Of a stretch of DNA of 14,374 bases, positions 1 through 8,622 are shown one piece after another (the first letter of the stretch is position 1; every line of letters starts with the position of its first letter). The stretch is taken from the NCBI GenBank assembly GCA_945965245.1, contig CAMFNC010000196.1, positions 1-14,374 on the forward strand. The letters are read 5' to 3'. The notes below the pieces were generated by a model that saw only the letters and a list, made by a program, of their open reading frames with translations, was not told the origin of the DNA and ran no database searches. The stretch comes from an uncultured Porphyromonas sp. Lineage in GTDB: Bacteria > Bacteroidota > Bacteroidia > Bacteroidales > Porphyromonadaceae. Made by a program: the position numbers and the translations under genes.

Positions 1-137
1 CCACTACACTTTCTTCAGGCGAAAAAGTGCTACTTTATTGCATAAAACAACAATAAACACAACTCAAAAAGAAGATCGTAAAAAATCTTTTAAGTACATT
101 TACGAGGTCGAATAAACATCTGGTTACTATCTAATCT

Positions 138-3050
138 ATGACAGCAAAACAATCCGATTGCTATGCACGTCTTTTGGCAATAATATGTTCATTCATATTA
201 TTAATTTCATCTTGCTCCACCGATAGGACTTCCGGCCAAAATACCATCCAATATAAAGACAGCTTGGAAAGTATAACTTCCGATCCCACCCTTTCGGATT
301 CGATTCTGGATAACATGTTATCCAAAAGCCTTCGGGAGAAAAACAGTATGGCGACCATGTTGCTTTTCAAAGAGAAGGGACGGCGGATGCGCACGGAATC
401 CAAGTTCATAGACGCTGTTCACTTTCACAAAAAGTATTTGGAGGAAGCCATCAACGTAAACGATACCATAGAAATAATCAATGCACTGAACCATTTGGGC
501 ACAGATTATCGGCGATTAAACATACTGGATGAGGCTTCCCAATATCATTATCAGGCTCTTTTGGTTTCCGAATCATTTATAACCACTCATCCCAAAGAAG
601 GCAATCGAGGCGTAACCTTTGCTTATAATGGTTTGGGTAATGTGTCGCTATCCCTTACCAAATGGGAAGAAGCCGAACAATTCTTTCAGAAAGCACTGAA
701 AGAAGAGCTGAAAATAAATAACCATCTGGGTGCTGCCATCAATTATGCCAATCTTGGTGCTTGTAAGGAAGGCAGCAATCAAGATGAATTAGCCAAGAAC
801 TATTACCTCAAATCCTTGCGATACAACAAATTGGCTCACTCGCAAATGGGGCAAGGATTATGTCACATCCACTTGGGAGGTCTATTGGAAAAAAAGCACG
901 AGTATGTAGAAGCAGAAAAACAATATCGCACAGCTTTTACACTGATGCAACAATCTTCTGATAAATGGCATTGGTTAGAACCCTGTATCTCCTTATCCAG
1001 AATACATTTGCTGCTCAAAAAATATGCCGATTTCCATAACAATATCATTGAAGCCGAAATCATTGCCACAGAACTGCCCTCATCTTTACATCTGATACAA
1101 ATCTACGCCCTAAAATCGCAGTATTACGAGGAGATCGGAGATACCAAACAAGCACTCGAACTTCTCAAGCTTAGCCATTCCCTTCAGGATAGTACCATGA
1201 GTCTGCCCAAAGTCAATATGGTTTCCGATTATAGAATCAACTACGAGCGGGAAAAAGGAAACAGACAAATTCAACTATTGAAAGAAAAGAATATCCGCAA
1301 CGAAAAAATCAATCGCTATACCATCATCATTGCTGGACTAACATTCTTGGTTTTTGCCTTTATCATCCTATTCCTCACATATAGCTCCAGACAAAGAATA
1401 AAAAACAATAGGATGCTCAGGGAAATGTCGAATTTCAGAAGTAACTTCTACACCAACATCACGCACGAATTTCGAACACCCATCACCGTTATTCAAGGAT
1501 TGAGCGAGCAACTCAGCAATGAAGAAAACATGTCACGCGAATTGCAACTCAACTACTTGAGAGCCATCCGCAGACAGAGTGGCAACCTATTGCGTCTGAT
1601 TAATGATATTTTGGATATCAGTAAATTGAATAGCAAAACCTTTGAACCGGAATGGAAACGAGGAAACTTCGTTGTGTTCGTCGGGATGCTGGTAGAAACA
1701 TTCGAAGTATTGGCCAAGCAAAAGCAGATCAGTCTGAAATTCGACTCCGAAAGCCAGAACATTACCATGGATTTCGTGCCTTTTTACATTGAAAAGATTA
1801 TCAACAATCTTCTCTCCAATGCTATCAAAAACACCAAACCCCAAGGTGAAATTCTGGTAAACCTACGCCGCATCGAATCAGAAGAAAAAGCAGTATTGAG
1901 TGTGTCGGATAACGGGATCGGCATCAACCAAGAAGACCTCAAAAACATCTTCAAACTATTTTATCAGGGAGGTCGACACAGCATACCCACCGGATCGGGT
2001 GTGGGGCTTTATTATACCCAACTGTTGGTTAGAGAAATGAGTGGATCGATAGAAGTGGACAGTCAAGAGGGCGTGGGAAGTGTATTCACCGTTATGCTGC
2101 CACTGCAAAACGAGAAACAGAAAAACATCGATCTATGGAGCTGTGAATCCCCTTTCAAACCTATCACATCCCTTATCCAAGAGGAATTGCAACCGATTCA
2201 GATAGAGGAGGACAACGAGTCGGGTGTCCACTCCAAAGGCAAACTGAAAATATTGATAGTGGAAGACAATAAAGACGTCTTGCTCTACATCCAAAGCCTA
2301 CTGCAAAACCGATATTCATTGATCGTGGCCGAAAATGGCCAGGAAGGACTGGAAAAAGCATCAGAATTCATACCGGACATTATCGTATCGGACATTATGA
2401 TGCCGATAATGAACGGATACCAATTGTGCGAAAGCGTCAAAAAATCCGCCTTGCTGAACCATATTCCCATCATCCTGCTCACAGCACGCACTACCGAAGA
2501 TGACAAACTCGAAGGGTTGCGTTGCGGAGCCGATGCTTACATCAAAAAACCTTTCAATGCAGAAGAATTATCTCTTCAGATTGAAAACATCTTAACCCGA
2601 CGTGACCTCCAAAAAGAAAAATACATTCGGGCATTCGAAACAGAATACGAACGTCGCGAATTTCAAAAAAGCAACATCGAAAATTCCGATACCTCACAAC
2701 AGAGCGACGAAAATATCAAGTTCGTATTTCGTGTCACTCAGATAATTCAGGACAACATCCAAACATCGGGTCTCAGCTCATCTTTCATTGCATCGCAGTT
2801 ATACATGAGCGTTTCGCAACTAAACCGCAAGCTGAATGCCATCATCGGCTCTTCGGCCACCGTTTTGATTAATCAAATCAAAATCAGAAAAGCCAAGAAA
2901 CTACTTAGACACACCGACATCAGCATAGCGGATGTGGCCAGCCAATGCGGATATTATGACCCACCATACTTCACACGTACTTTCAAAAAAGCCACAGGAT
3001 TAACCCCTTCGCAATATCAGTCTCAACAGAATTTGCAACAAGAGGAATAA
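138..3050 (+). CDS. Hybrid two-component sensor kinase/response regulator with TPR sensor region and AraC output domain
   Basis: This is a one-piece phosphorelay and transcription regulator of 970 residues. The N-terminus (about 1-26) is a signal sequence ending in LLISSC, so it could be lipoprotein-type. Residues about 65-350 are helical TPR-like repeats (for example around 160-190 and 200-230), expected outside the cytoplasm. A transmembrane helix lies at about 393-414. The kinase follows: the phospho-acceptor is H443 in THEFRTP, the N-box is NNLLSNAIK (556-564), and the G boxes are DNGIGI (591-596) and GSGVGL (619-624). A receiver domain (about 702-820) shows acidic residues at 709-710, phospho-acceptor D752 in SDIMMP, T782 and K804. 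An AraC-type double helix-turn-helix occupies about 865-960. Such hybrid regulators normally control a neighbouring uptake or catabolic locus; the nearest downstream gene is the 3448-5046 transporter, a plausible but unproven target. The sensor is TPR rather than the beta-propeller of many Bacteroides hybrids, so the signal cannot be guessed. Confidence 0.95.
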   Translation: MTAKQSDCYARLLAIICSFILLISSCSTDRTSGQNTIQYKDSLESITSDPTLSDSILDNMLSKSLREKNSMATMLLFKEKGRRMRTESKFIDAVHFHKKYLEEAINVNDTIEIINALNHLGTDYRRLNILDEASQYHYQALLVSESFITTHPKEGNRGVTFAYNGLGNVSLSLTKWEEAEQFFQKALKEELKINNHLGAAINYANLGACKEGSNQDELAKNYYLKSLRYNKLAHSQMGQGLCHIHLGGLLEKKHEYVEAEKQYRTAFTLMQQSSDKWHWLEPCISLSRIHLLLKKYADFHNNIIEAEIIATELPSSLHLIQIYALKSQYYEEIGDTKQALELLKLSHSLQDSTMSLPKVNMVSDYRINYEREKGNRQIQLLKEKNIRNEKINRYTIIIAGLTFLVFAFIILFLTYSSRQRIKNNRMLREMSNFRSNFYTNITHEFRTPITVIQGLSEQLSNEENMSRELQLNYLRAIRRQSGNLLRLINDILDISKLNSKTFEPEWKRGNFVVFVGMLVETFEVLAKQKQISLKFDSESQNITMDFVPFYIEKIINNLLSNAIKNTKPQGEILVNLRRIESEEKAVLSVSDNGIGINQEDLKNIFKLFYQGGRHSIPTGSGVGLYYTQLLVREMSGSIEVDSQEGVGSVFTVMLPLQNEKQKNIDLWSCESPFKPITSLIQEELQPIQIEEDNESGVHSKGKLKILIVEDNKDVLLYIQSLLQNRYSLIVAENGQEGLEKASEFIPDIIVSDIMMPIMNGYQLCESVKKSALLNHIPIILLTARTTEDDKLEGLRCGADAYIKKPFNAEELSLQIENILTRRDLQKEKYIRAFETEYERREFQKSNIENSDTSQQSDENIKFVFRVTQIIQDNIQTSGLSSSFIASQLYMSVSQLNRKLNAIIGSSATVLINQIKIRKAKKLLRHTDISIADVASQCGYYDPPYFTRTFKKATGLTPSQYQSQQNLQQEE

Positions 3051-3141
3051 CCTGCCTCCCTTTCATTTTCCATCCCCCAATTTCATGTGTCCACCTTCTC
3101 ACCGGAGATGATCATATCTCACTGTGTGATAGGCTGAAAAA

Positions 3142-3221
3142 TTTCATGCATATTTTGCAAAAAATTTATGCATAACTGCGCGCAATTTATGCATAAATTA
3201 AATCCAATTTGTGTTAGATTT
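3142..3221. repeat. Degenerate array of AT-rich palindromes (ATGCAT core), 21-22 bp period
   Basis: The best copy is the perfect 16-bp palindrome AATTTATGCATAAATT at 3184-3199. A second copy has its ATGCAT core at 3168-3173 (flank TTTATGCATAAC). A weaker one has its core at 3146-3151 (TTTCATGCATATTTT). A very decayed fourth unit starts at 3206 (10 of 16 positions match). Core-to-core steps are 22, 21 and 22 bases. The array lies about 85 bases upstream of the transporter promoter. It is related to the array at 11964-12041. The rest of the 3051-3447 gap holds no ORF I would support; its other contents are the promoter and hairpin listed separately. Confidence 0.7.
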
Positions 3222-3285
3222 TTTGACGCACCACACTCTACTTCTTTTTAGTTCTTCACAAAACGTTTAGCTTTCCCATTGCCTT

Positions 3286-3314
3286 TTGTTTGCAAAGCGA
3301 TTATTGTACCTTTG
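3286..3314 (+). promoter_or_regulatory. Bacteroidetes-type promoter for the 3448 transporter gene
   Basis: A TTG at 3286-3288 is followed 18 bases later by TACCTTTG at 3307-3314, matching the Bacteroidetes sigma pattern (-33 TTG, -7 TAnnTTTG). Transcription would begin near 3320, giving the transporter mRNA a leader of roughly 125 bases. Confidence 0.7.
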
Positions 3315-3328
3315 CACTTGTATTTTTA

Positions 3329-3357
3329 TCTGCTTTTCATATTGTTGCTTAAGCAGA
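3329..3357 (+). promoter_or_regulatory. Hairpin near the 5' end of the transporter leader
   Basis: TCTGCTT (3329-3335) and AAGCAGA (3351-3357) form a perfect 7-bp stem with a 15-base loop, starting about 10 bases after the predicted transcription start. The right half also contains the palindrome GCTTAAGC (3347-3354). I recognise no riboswitch class. It could stabilise the mRNA or be a protein-binding site, or be chance in AT-rich DNA. Confidence 0.35.
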
Positions 3358-3447
3358 AATATTTAAAATTCAATAAGAGTGTAAATTTCAATACTTCTAC
3401 AATTACTCCGAAATGGAGAATTAATAAAAATTGAAAGAATACAAATT

Positions 3448-5046
3448 ATGCTGAAAAAGATACCTCACACCCTCGTTATTATTTTCTCGTTGATTATTTT
3501 TTGTGCTGGACTCACATGGCTTGTTCCGGCAGGAGAATTCAACTATCAGACCGTGGAAGTAAATGGTGTATCGCGTAGTGTGGTGGTCGATAATTCATAT
3601 CACAGTGTGGAAAAATCACCACAAACGTGGCAGATATTCTCTTCGTTTCTCGAAGGATTTGAGCGTCAGGCAGCAATCATTGCGTTTGTACTCATCATCG
3701 GAGGTGCTTTTCAGATACTCAACAGCAGCAGGGCGGTAGATTCCGGTATCTACTCTTTCCTCAATTTTACCCAACGGCTCGAAAAACATACTTTTATGAG
3801 CCGAATCGGAGTAAACAATCTGATCATTATCCTTGTGATGACCCTTTTCAGTTTGTTTGGCTCCATTTTCGGAATGAGCGAAGAAACGCTGGCTTTTGTT
3901 ATCATCATCGTACCTCTCGCCATCTCGATGGGATACGATTCGCTGACAGGATTGATGATGGTTTACGTTTCGGCACACGTAGGGTTTACGGGAGCCACGC
4001 TCAATCCTTTTACCATCGGGATTGCACAAGGACTTTCGGGATTGCCACTGTTTTCGGGAATAGGCTATCGGGTATTCTGCTGGATTGTATTCACGGTCTT
4101 CATCATCGCAGTTACACTGATTTATGCTAAAAGAGTCAAAAAAAATCCCAAACTGTCGCCTATGTATCAGGCCGATAGTTATTGGCGAAAGCGAGAAGCC
4201 GACACGGAATCCCAATCACTTGCGAAAAAAGCAACGCCAAGCACATGGGTGGTATTTGTCTTCACATCTCTGATTTTGATGACACTGTCGTTTCTTTATC
4301 CCCAAACGACCTTTTCGGTAGGTCTGCATGCCTATACTTTGGTCTGCATTCCTGTTATCGCATCGCTTTATGTCGTTTCGGGATACTTTTCCATCCGAAA
4401 ATCAGCCCAGTTGTTTATCCTCAATTTGTTGGGCCTTACCATCCTGTTTTTGGTTGTAGGCGTCATGGGGTACCAATGGTATCTGCCCGAAATTTCGGCA
4501 TTGTTCCTCTGTATGGGTGTTTTTGCCGGAATAGCCAATGGTATGAGTGCCAATGGCATTACTTCCGAATTTATTGCCGGCGTGAAAGATATGCTTACGG
4601 CAGCGTTGGTTATCGCACTTGCGGGAGGAATCATTCAGGTCCTATCTGATGGCAAGATAATGGATACCATTCTCTATTCGCTGGCTCAGGTAATGGAGAG
4701 TGCGGGGAAAACCGCTACTGTCGGTATTATGTTTTTGATTCAAGCCATCATCAATATTTTCATTCCTTCGGGCTCTGCCAAAGCTGCTCTCACGATGCCC
4801 ATCATGGCACCGTTTTCGGACGTTATCGGGCTTTCACGCCAAGTTACCGTAATGGCTTATCAATTCGGAGACGGAATTACCAACATGATAACGCCTACCT
4901 CCGCCGTGCTTATCGGCGCAATAGGCATTGCCAAAGTTCCTTACGAGGTGTGGTTCAAGTGGTTTTGGAAGATATTGGTTTTGCTGATGATATTGGGATT
5001 CCTTTTGCTCTTGCCCACCGTTTCGATGCAATTAAATGGCTTTTGA
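3448..5046 (+). CDS. yfcC: YfcC/DcuC-family (PF03606) inner-membrane transporter
   Basis: A 532-residue polytopic membrane protein with about a dozen hydrophobic segments. The first is at about 8-27, and a cytoplasmic, charged loop sits at about 228-265 between the two halves. Family hallmarks are the conserved stretches FGMSEETLAF (141-150) and VGFTGATLNPFTIG (178-191). Further hallmarks are the C-terminal FIPSGSAKAALTMPIMAP (438-455) and YQFGDGITNMITPTS (471-485), re-entrant-like substrate regions repeated in the two halves. The family is annotated as C4-dicarboxylate or basic amino acid/arginine antiporters; substrate cannot be fixed from sequence. The protein starts MLKKIPHTLV, positively charged ahead of the first helix, which supports this start. 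It is monocistronic in appearance: own promoter upstream, convergent with the exonuclease gene downstream. The hybrid regulator immediately upstream may control it (inference). Confidence 0.9.
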   Translation: MLKKIPHTLVIIFSLIIFCAGLTWLVPAGEFNYQTVEVNGVSRSVVVDNSYHSVEKSPQTWQIFSSFLEGFERQAAIIAFVLIIGGAFQILNSSRAVDSGIYSFLNFTQRLEKHTFMSRIGVNNLIIILVMTLFSLFGSIFGMSEETLAFVIIIVPLAISMGYDSLTGLMMVYVSAHVGFTGATLNPFTIGIAQGLSGLPLFSGIGYRVFCWIVFTVFIIAVTLIYAKRVKKNPKLSPMYQADSYWRKREADTESQSLAKKATPSTWVVFVFTSLILMTLSFLYPQTTFSVGLHAYTLVCIPVIASLYVVSGYFSIRKSAQLFILNLLGLTILFLVVGVMGYQWYLPEISALFLCMGVFAGIANGMSANGITSEFIAGVKDMLTAALVIALAGGIIQVLSDGKIMDTILYSLAQVMESAGKTATVGIMFLIQAIINIFIPSGSAKAALTMPIMAPFSDVIGLSRQVTVMAYQFGDGITNMITPTSAVLIGAIGIAKVPYEVWFKWFWKILVLLMILGFLLLLPTVSMQLNGF

Positions 5047-5116
5047 GATTCTCCCATTATTCCACTATCCTCTCTGAAACATGAATTTCCATTCGAAAGC
5101 ATGGGCTGACTGATGC

Positions 5117-5130
5117 CCGGCCGAAGCCGG
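5117..5130. terminator. Short GC hairpin between convergent genes, possible terminator
   Basis: CCGGC (5117-5121) pairs with GCCGG (5126-5130) around the tight loop CGAA. It sits in the 87-base gap between the convergent transporter and exonuclease genes, just past the exonuclease stop. No T tract follows on either strand, so it is at best a weak bidirectional terminator. Confidence 0.35.
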
Positions 5131-5133
5131 CTG

Positions 5134-5625
5134 TCACAGGATACGCAGAGCAATATGTGCACATGCTTCGGCATCGGCCAATGCATGGTGATGGTTCTTC
5201 AAATCGAAGCCGATGTGAGCCGAAACCGTGTGTAATTGATGATTGGGCAGCATCGGAAAGACTCGACGTGACGCAATGCAGGTGCAGAAAAATAGATAGT
5301 TTGGATAAGGCATCTCATAATGTTCGTAACAGCGTTTCAGGCAAGTCTCATCAAAAGCTTTGTTGTGTGCCACCAGAGGCAATCCATCCAGTCGAGAGGC
5401 AATCTCCATCCATACTTCCGGGAAACTAAGCGCATCATCGGTATCGGCGGCCGTCAGACCATGCACCCGGGTATTCCAATAGTTGTAAAAATTGGGATAT
5501 GGTCTTATCAGGCGATAAAATCGATCCACCAACTTCCCTCCACGAACAATCACAACGCCCACGCTGCACACACTGGTATGCTTCCCGTTAGCGGTTTCAA
5601 AATCTATGGCTGCAAAATCTTTCAT
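5134..5625 (-). CDS. DEDDh-family 3'-5' exonuclease (DNA polymerase III epsilon-like)
   Basis: A 163-residue single-domain exonuclease of the RNase T/DnaQ fold. The metal-binding acidic pair is D8 and E10 (AAIDFETA), followed by the ExoII motif HNKAFD with D92, and the ExoIII motif with H146 and D151 in HHALADAEA, giving the DEDDh signature. The length covers only the nuclease domain, with no BRCT, UvrC-like or polymerase-binding extension. Its role may be DNA proofreading/repair or RNA trimming; DnaQ-like proteins of this size are common in Bacteroidales and often unassigned. It is the last gene of the minus-strand run, beginning 17 bases after the small ORF before it. Confidence 0.9.
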   Translation of the reverse strand: MKDFAAIDFETANGKHTSVCSVGVVIVRGGKLVDRFYRLIRPYPNFYNYWNTRVHGLTAADTDDALSFPEVWMEIASRLDGLPLVAHNKAFDETCLKRCYEHYEMPYPNYLFFCTCIASRRVFPMLPNHQLHTVSAHIGFDLKNHHHALADAEACAHIALRIL

Positions 5626-5642
5626 CTCTAATTTTTTCCCAT

Positions 5643-5801
5643 TTAGTTGTCAATCCTTTTCTGAGGCTTTACGATAGCGATCCTCAAACTTTTCTGCGGT
5701 AATGAACTACCTATCTCGTAAGAGGCTGACAGCAGAATAGCCCCCGAACCATCACAAACAAGTTCTGCTCCAGTGATTTTGCTGATATAATCCGTATCCA
5801 T
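5643..5801 (-). CDS. Small hypothetical protein (52 residues)
   Basis: I do not recognise this protein. It begins MDTDYISKITGAEL and ends in a basic tail (KPQKRIDN), with a middle segment rich in small and hydrophobic residues and no transmembrane helix, cysteine pair or nucleic-acid motif. I chose the ATG at 5801, which lies five bases after the stop of the preceding membrane-protein gene. A GTG at 5837 would give 64 residues (adding a hydrophobic start) but would overlap that gene by 31 bases. The tight spacing on both sides, with 17 bases to the exonuclease start, suggests co-translation in one operon. It could still be a non-coding gap or the remnant of a longer gene. Confidence 0.5.
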   Translation of the reverse strand: MDTDYISKITGAELVCDGSGAILLSASYEIGSSLPQKSLRIAIVKPQKRIDN

Positions 5802-5806
5802 TTGCT

Positions 5807-6502
5807 CTACCGGCAAAACGAGAAACAAATCTGCCACAAATTGCAGGATTTCTTTCCATTTAATCCGAAACCCGATATAAATGCTTTTTTTCCTCTCAAT
5901 CGCTTTTTATCTCGGGGAAAAAGTAAATCATTCCAGACCACACCCCGGGATTGCAGTCTGCGAGCCGCCAACCGATTGGCACGCCGCTCAGTCCAAAAAG
6001 TATTGTGTGCATAATCCTGCCTCTGCCCCTCCCAAATGGCACTGAGCAAACTGGGCAATCCGATGACAGGCAGATAGAGCCATCCCCACTGTCGGCTGTC
6101 CAGTACATGTCCGAATTCATGCATACAGACGGGATGAGTGTGAAAATATCGTTCAAAAGATTCTGTATGATTCGGCATACGCCGACATTGGACTATGACC
6201 ACGAAGCCCAGACTGATAGCAAAATGCGAACCGGCATTCTGCACCAGGAGAAAGATGACACCGGCATGACGGCTCAATCTAACGGCAGGCTCACGGTGCA
6301 TACATATCACCCACAAGGCACATAGCCAACCGATATGACACTGCGGCCACTGCCAAAGCCATCGAGCACATAGCTCGGTCATACTGCCATGCCACATCAT
6401 GTGCCATAAAGAGACTGCCAAACGGCGTCTGACCACGACCCCAATAAGCATCGACAGCCATGGAAGAGCCACGAATATAACGATAAAGAGGATCATCAAC
6501 AT
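5807..6502 (-). CDS. Membrane protein with HEFGH zinc-protease-like motif
   Basis: A 231-residue protein with an N-terminal hydrophobic helix (about 3-24), further hydrophobic segments around 55-68 and 80-105, and a zinc-metallopeptidase-like HEFGH at 128-132. After it comes the hydrophobic stretch WLYLPVIGLPSLLSA (141-155) and FWTERRANRLAARR (169-182), whose E172 is a candidate third zinc ligand. The order HExxH, hydrophobic turn, then WTExxAN recalls uncharacterised Bacteroidetes membrane proteins; no substrate is known to me. The last 40 residues are basic and cysteine-rich and look unconstrained. The start is ATG at 6502, or ATG at 6496, which overlaps the upstream stop as TGATG. This points to translational coupling with the peptidase gene. 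Confidence 0.75.
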   Translation of the reverse strand: MLMILFIVIFVALPWLSMLIGVVVRRRLAVSLWHMMWHGSMTELCARWLWQWPQCHIGWLCALWVICMHREPAVRLSRHAGVIFLLVQNAGSHFAISLGFVVIVQCRRMPNHTESFERYFHTHPVCMHEFGHVLDSRQWGWLYLPVIGLPSLLSAIWEGQRQDYAHNTFWTERRANRLAARRLQSRGVVWNDLLFPRDKKRLRGKKAFISGFGLNGKKSCNLWQICFSFCR

Positions 6503-8553
6503 GACTTGGATGTCAGACCATCGCGCTGCAAAAGAGCTTCGATACGAGGACTGCGTCCGCGGAAGGCTTCATAGAGCAACTCGGCATCACGCTTATCGCC
6601 CTGCTCCAACACTTCATGGCGAAACTTTTTTGCCACCTCACGGCTGAATATCCCTTGCTCGCGGAAGTAGCCGAAGGCGTCTGCATCCAATACTTCTGCC
6701 CACTTATAGCCGTAATATCCGGCTGCATAACCTCCGGAAAAGATGTGATTGAATGATGTGCTCATTACACATCCGTCTGGCGCAGGCGGTAGTATCAGAG
6801 CTTTATGCCAGGCCTCATCTTCGAAAGATTTGACATCTGCATCGGCAGGCATTGGCTCTTCTCTGTGATGGTATGCCATATCCAGATAGCCGAAACTGAG
6901 CTGGCGACAGGCCGAGTAACCTACCAAAAAGTGTCGAGCCGCCAACATGCGGTCTATCAGCTGGCGTGGCATCCGCTCTCCGGTGATGTAATGGCAGGCA
7001 AAGGTGTCTAACCACTCCGGTTCGGTGAGCCAATTTTCCATCAACTGGCTTGGCAATTCCACAAAGTCGCGTGCCACCGATGTGCCGGATAGCGATGAAT
7101 GGCGGCAACGACTGAAAAGTCCGTGCAGCGAATGACCGAACTCATGCAGGAAAGTGCCCACTTCGCCGACTGTCAGCAGGCTGGGTTTATCGGCCGTGGA
7201 CGGGGTAAAATTCATGACTATGACGACATGCGGACGATGGTCACACCCTCGGACATCCCGATACTGATCTTGCAAATTGTTCATCCAGGCGCCACTGTGC
7301 TTGCCCTTACGTGGGAAAAAGTCGGCGTATAGCAGTCCGATGTATTCGCCATCCTCGTCACGCACCTCATACACAGTCACATCCGGATGATATACGGGTA
7401 TGGATTTATTGCGCACAAAGTTGATACCATAGAGTCTTGTAGCCAGACCGAATACCCCCTTGATGACTTGTTCCAGACGGAAATAAGGTCTCATCATCTC
7501 ATCATCTATTCGATAATGCTCTTGCCTATACTGCTCTGCCCAGTAACTCCAATCCCACGGCATCAGAGCTTCCACTTGTCCATTTCGGTGTGCATAATCT
7601 TCTATGAGCTTCAATTCCTCCTGTGCCACCGGCTTATATGCCGCCAGTAGCTTGTCCAGCAGCCCATATACTGCTTCGGGTTGCTTGGCCATGCGGTCAT
7701 GCAAAACCATATGAGCAAACGAAGGATAGCCCAGTAGGCGGGCCGAATTCATCCGATTATCGGCTATTTCACGAAGTATCTTCTCGTTATTGTATTCATT
7801 GTCTTTTGCTCCCACGCTCATCTTGGCACGATACATCTGCTCACGCAGGTGCCTATGCCGATTGTGCTGCATAAAAGAAACGTAAGATGGAGCAGAAAGA
7901 TCGAAGAGCCAGCCCCCACTCTCCCCCTTATTCCGGGCACGCTGACGCGCCATATCTAGTGCCGTGGCAGGCATACCCTCCACATCATCGGGTGCAGTGA
8001 GCAGCAGAGTATAGTTCTGCTCGTCTTTGAGCACATTCTGTCCGTAAGTCAGCGTCAGTTGGCTTTGCCTGAGGCTCAGTTCCTCCAACTTCTTCTTCTC
8101 TTCATCGGGAAGCAACGCTCCGCTGTCCTTAAAACCGTCGTATGCCTCTTGGAGCAGACGCATATCTTCTTCATCCAGAGCAAGACTATCCCTCCGGTCA
8201 TAGACCTGTTTGATGCGTTCGAATAATGGCTGCGAAAGCGAAATATAATTGCCCAACTCCGTCAGTTCAGGCATGATTTCCTGCGAAATGGCCTGCAAGC
8301 CATCGGTACTATTACTATGCAGTAGATTAAAGAAAATGCCGGAAACCCGCTCCATCTTGTCACTGCCGTGCTCCATAGCCAGCAGTGTGTTTTCGAACGT
8401 GGGCAGGTCCGGATTATGAATAATGCTGTCTATCAGTGCACGCTTTTCTGCAATGGCTTCGCGAAAGGCCGGCAGAAAGTCCTCTTCCGTGATTTTGTCG
8501 AAAGGATAAGCACCATAAGGCGTATCGTAAGGCTTGAAGATGGGATTGGTCAT
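6496..8553 (-). CDS. dcp: M3-family zinc metallopeptidase, dipeptidyl carboxypeptidase (Dcp)
   Basis: This peptidase removes C-terminal dipeptides from peptides, in the cytoplasm or periplasm. Counting from the upstream ATG at 8577 (693 residues), the zinc site HEFGHSLHGLF starts at 478, with E479 as general base. The third ligand is E507 in RDFVELPSQ. The C-terminal substrate-binding stretch is HIFSGGYAAGYYGYKW (611-626). The sequence around the site (GHSLHGLF, RDFVE) is closer to Dcp than to oligopeptidase A, and the length fits (E. coli Dcp is about 680). I prefer the start at 8553 (MTNPIFKPYDTP), which matches the usual family N-terminus; 8577 adds eight residues. No signal peptide is evident. 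First gene of the run ending at 5134. Confidence 0.92.
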   Translation of the reverse strand: MTNPIFKPYDTPYGAYPFDKITEEDFLPAFREAIAEKRALIDSIIHNPDLPTFENTLLAMEHGSDKMERVSGIFFNLLHSNSTDGLQAISQEIMPELTELGNYISLSQPLFERIKQVYDRRDSLALDEEDMRLLQEAYDGFKDSGALLPDEEKKKLEELSLRQSQLTLTYGQNVLKDEQNYTLLLTAPDDVEGMPATALDMARQRARNKGESGGWLFDLSAPSYVSFMQHNRHRHLREQMYRAKMSVGAKDNEYNNEKILREIADNRMNSARLLGYPSFAHMVLHDRMAKQPEAVYGLLDKLLAAYKPVAQEELKLIEDYAHRNGQVEALMPWDWSYWAEQYRQEHYRIDDEMMRPYFRLEQVIKGVFGLATRLYGINFVRNKSIPVYHPDVTVYEVRDEDGEYIGLLYADFFPRKGKHSGAWMNNLQDQYRDVRGCDHRPHVVIVMNFTPSTADKPSLLTVGEVGTFLHEFGHSLHGLFSRCRHSSLSGTSVARDFVELPSQLMENWLTEPEWLDTFACHYITGERMPRQLIDRMLAARHFLVGYSACRQLSFGYLDMAYHHREEPMPADADVKSFEDEAWHKALILPPAPDGCVMSTSFNHIFSGGYAAGYYGYKWAEVLDADAFGYFREQGIFSREVAKKFRHEVLEQGDKRDAELLYEAFRGRSPRIEALLQRDGLTSKSC

Positions 8554-8605
8554 ATCATATATATTAATTACAGACATACAGACATCTAAGTTCCGAATTT
8601 ATTTT

Positions 8606-8622
8606 CGGATGATAGCCATCCG
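8606..8622. repeat. Inverted repeat in the dcp/hmuY divergent intergenic region
   Basis: CGGATG (8606-8611) and CATCCG (8617-8622) are perfect inverted arms around ATAGC, about 30-50 bases upstream of the dcp start. It could be a 5' leader hairpin of the dcp mRNA or an operator. No Bacteroidetes-type promoter for dcp is convincing in this gap. Confidence 0.3.

Noticed and set aside
3105..3120. GAGAT...ATCTC inverted repeat after the hybrid regulator gene as a terminator.
   Set aside because: The stem is only five weak base pairs and no T run follows.
3616..4215. A 199-codon minus-strand frame.
   Set aside because: It lies wholly antisense to the transporter gene, with a composition (many Arg, Asp, His, Ser) typical of a shadow of a membrane protein.
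4182..4649. A 155-codon plus-strand frame in another phase of the transporter gene.
   Set aside because: The overlapping transporter frame is continuous and conserved through this stretch; there is no sign of a frameshift.
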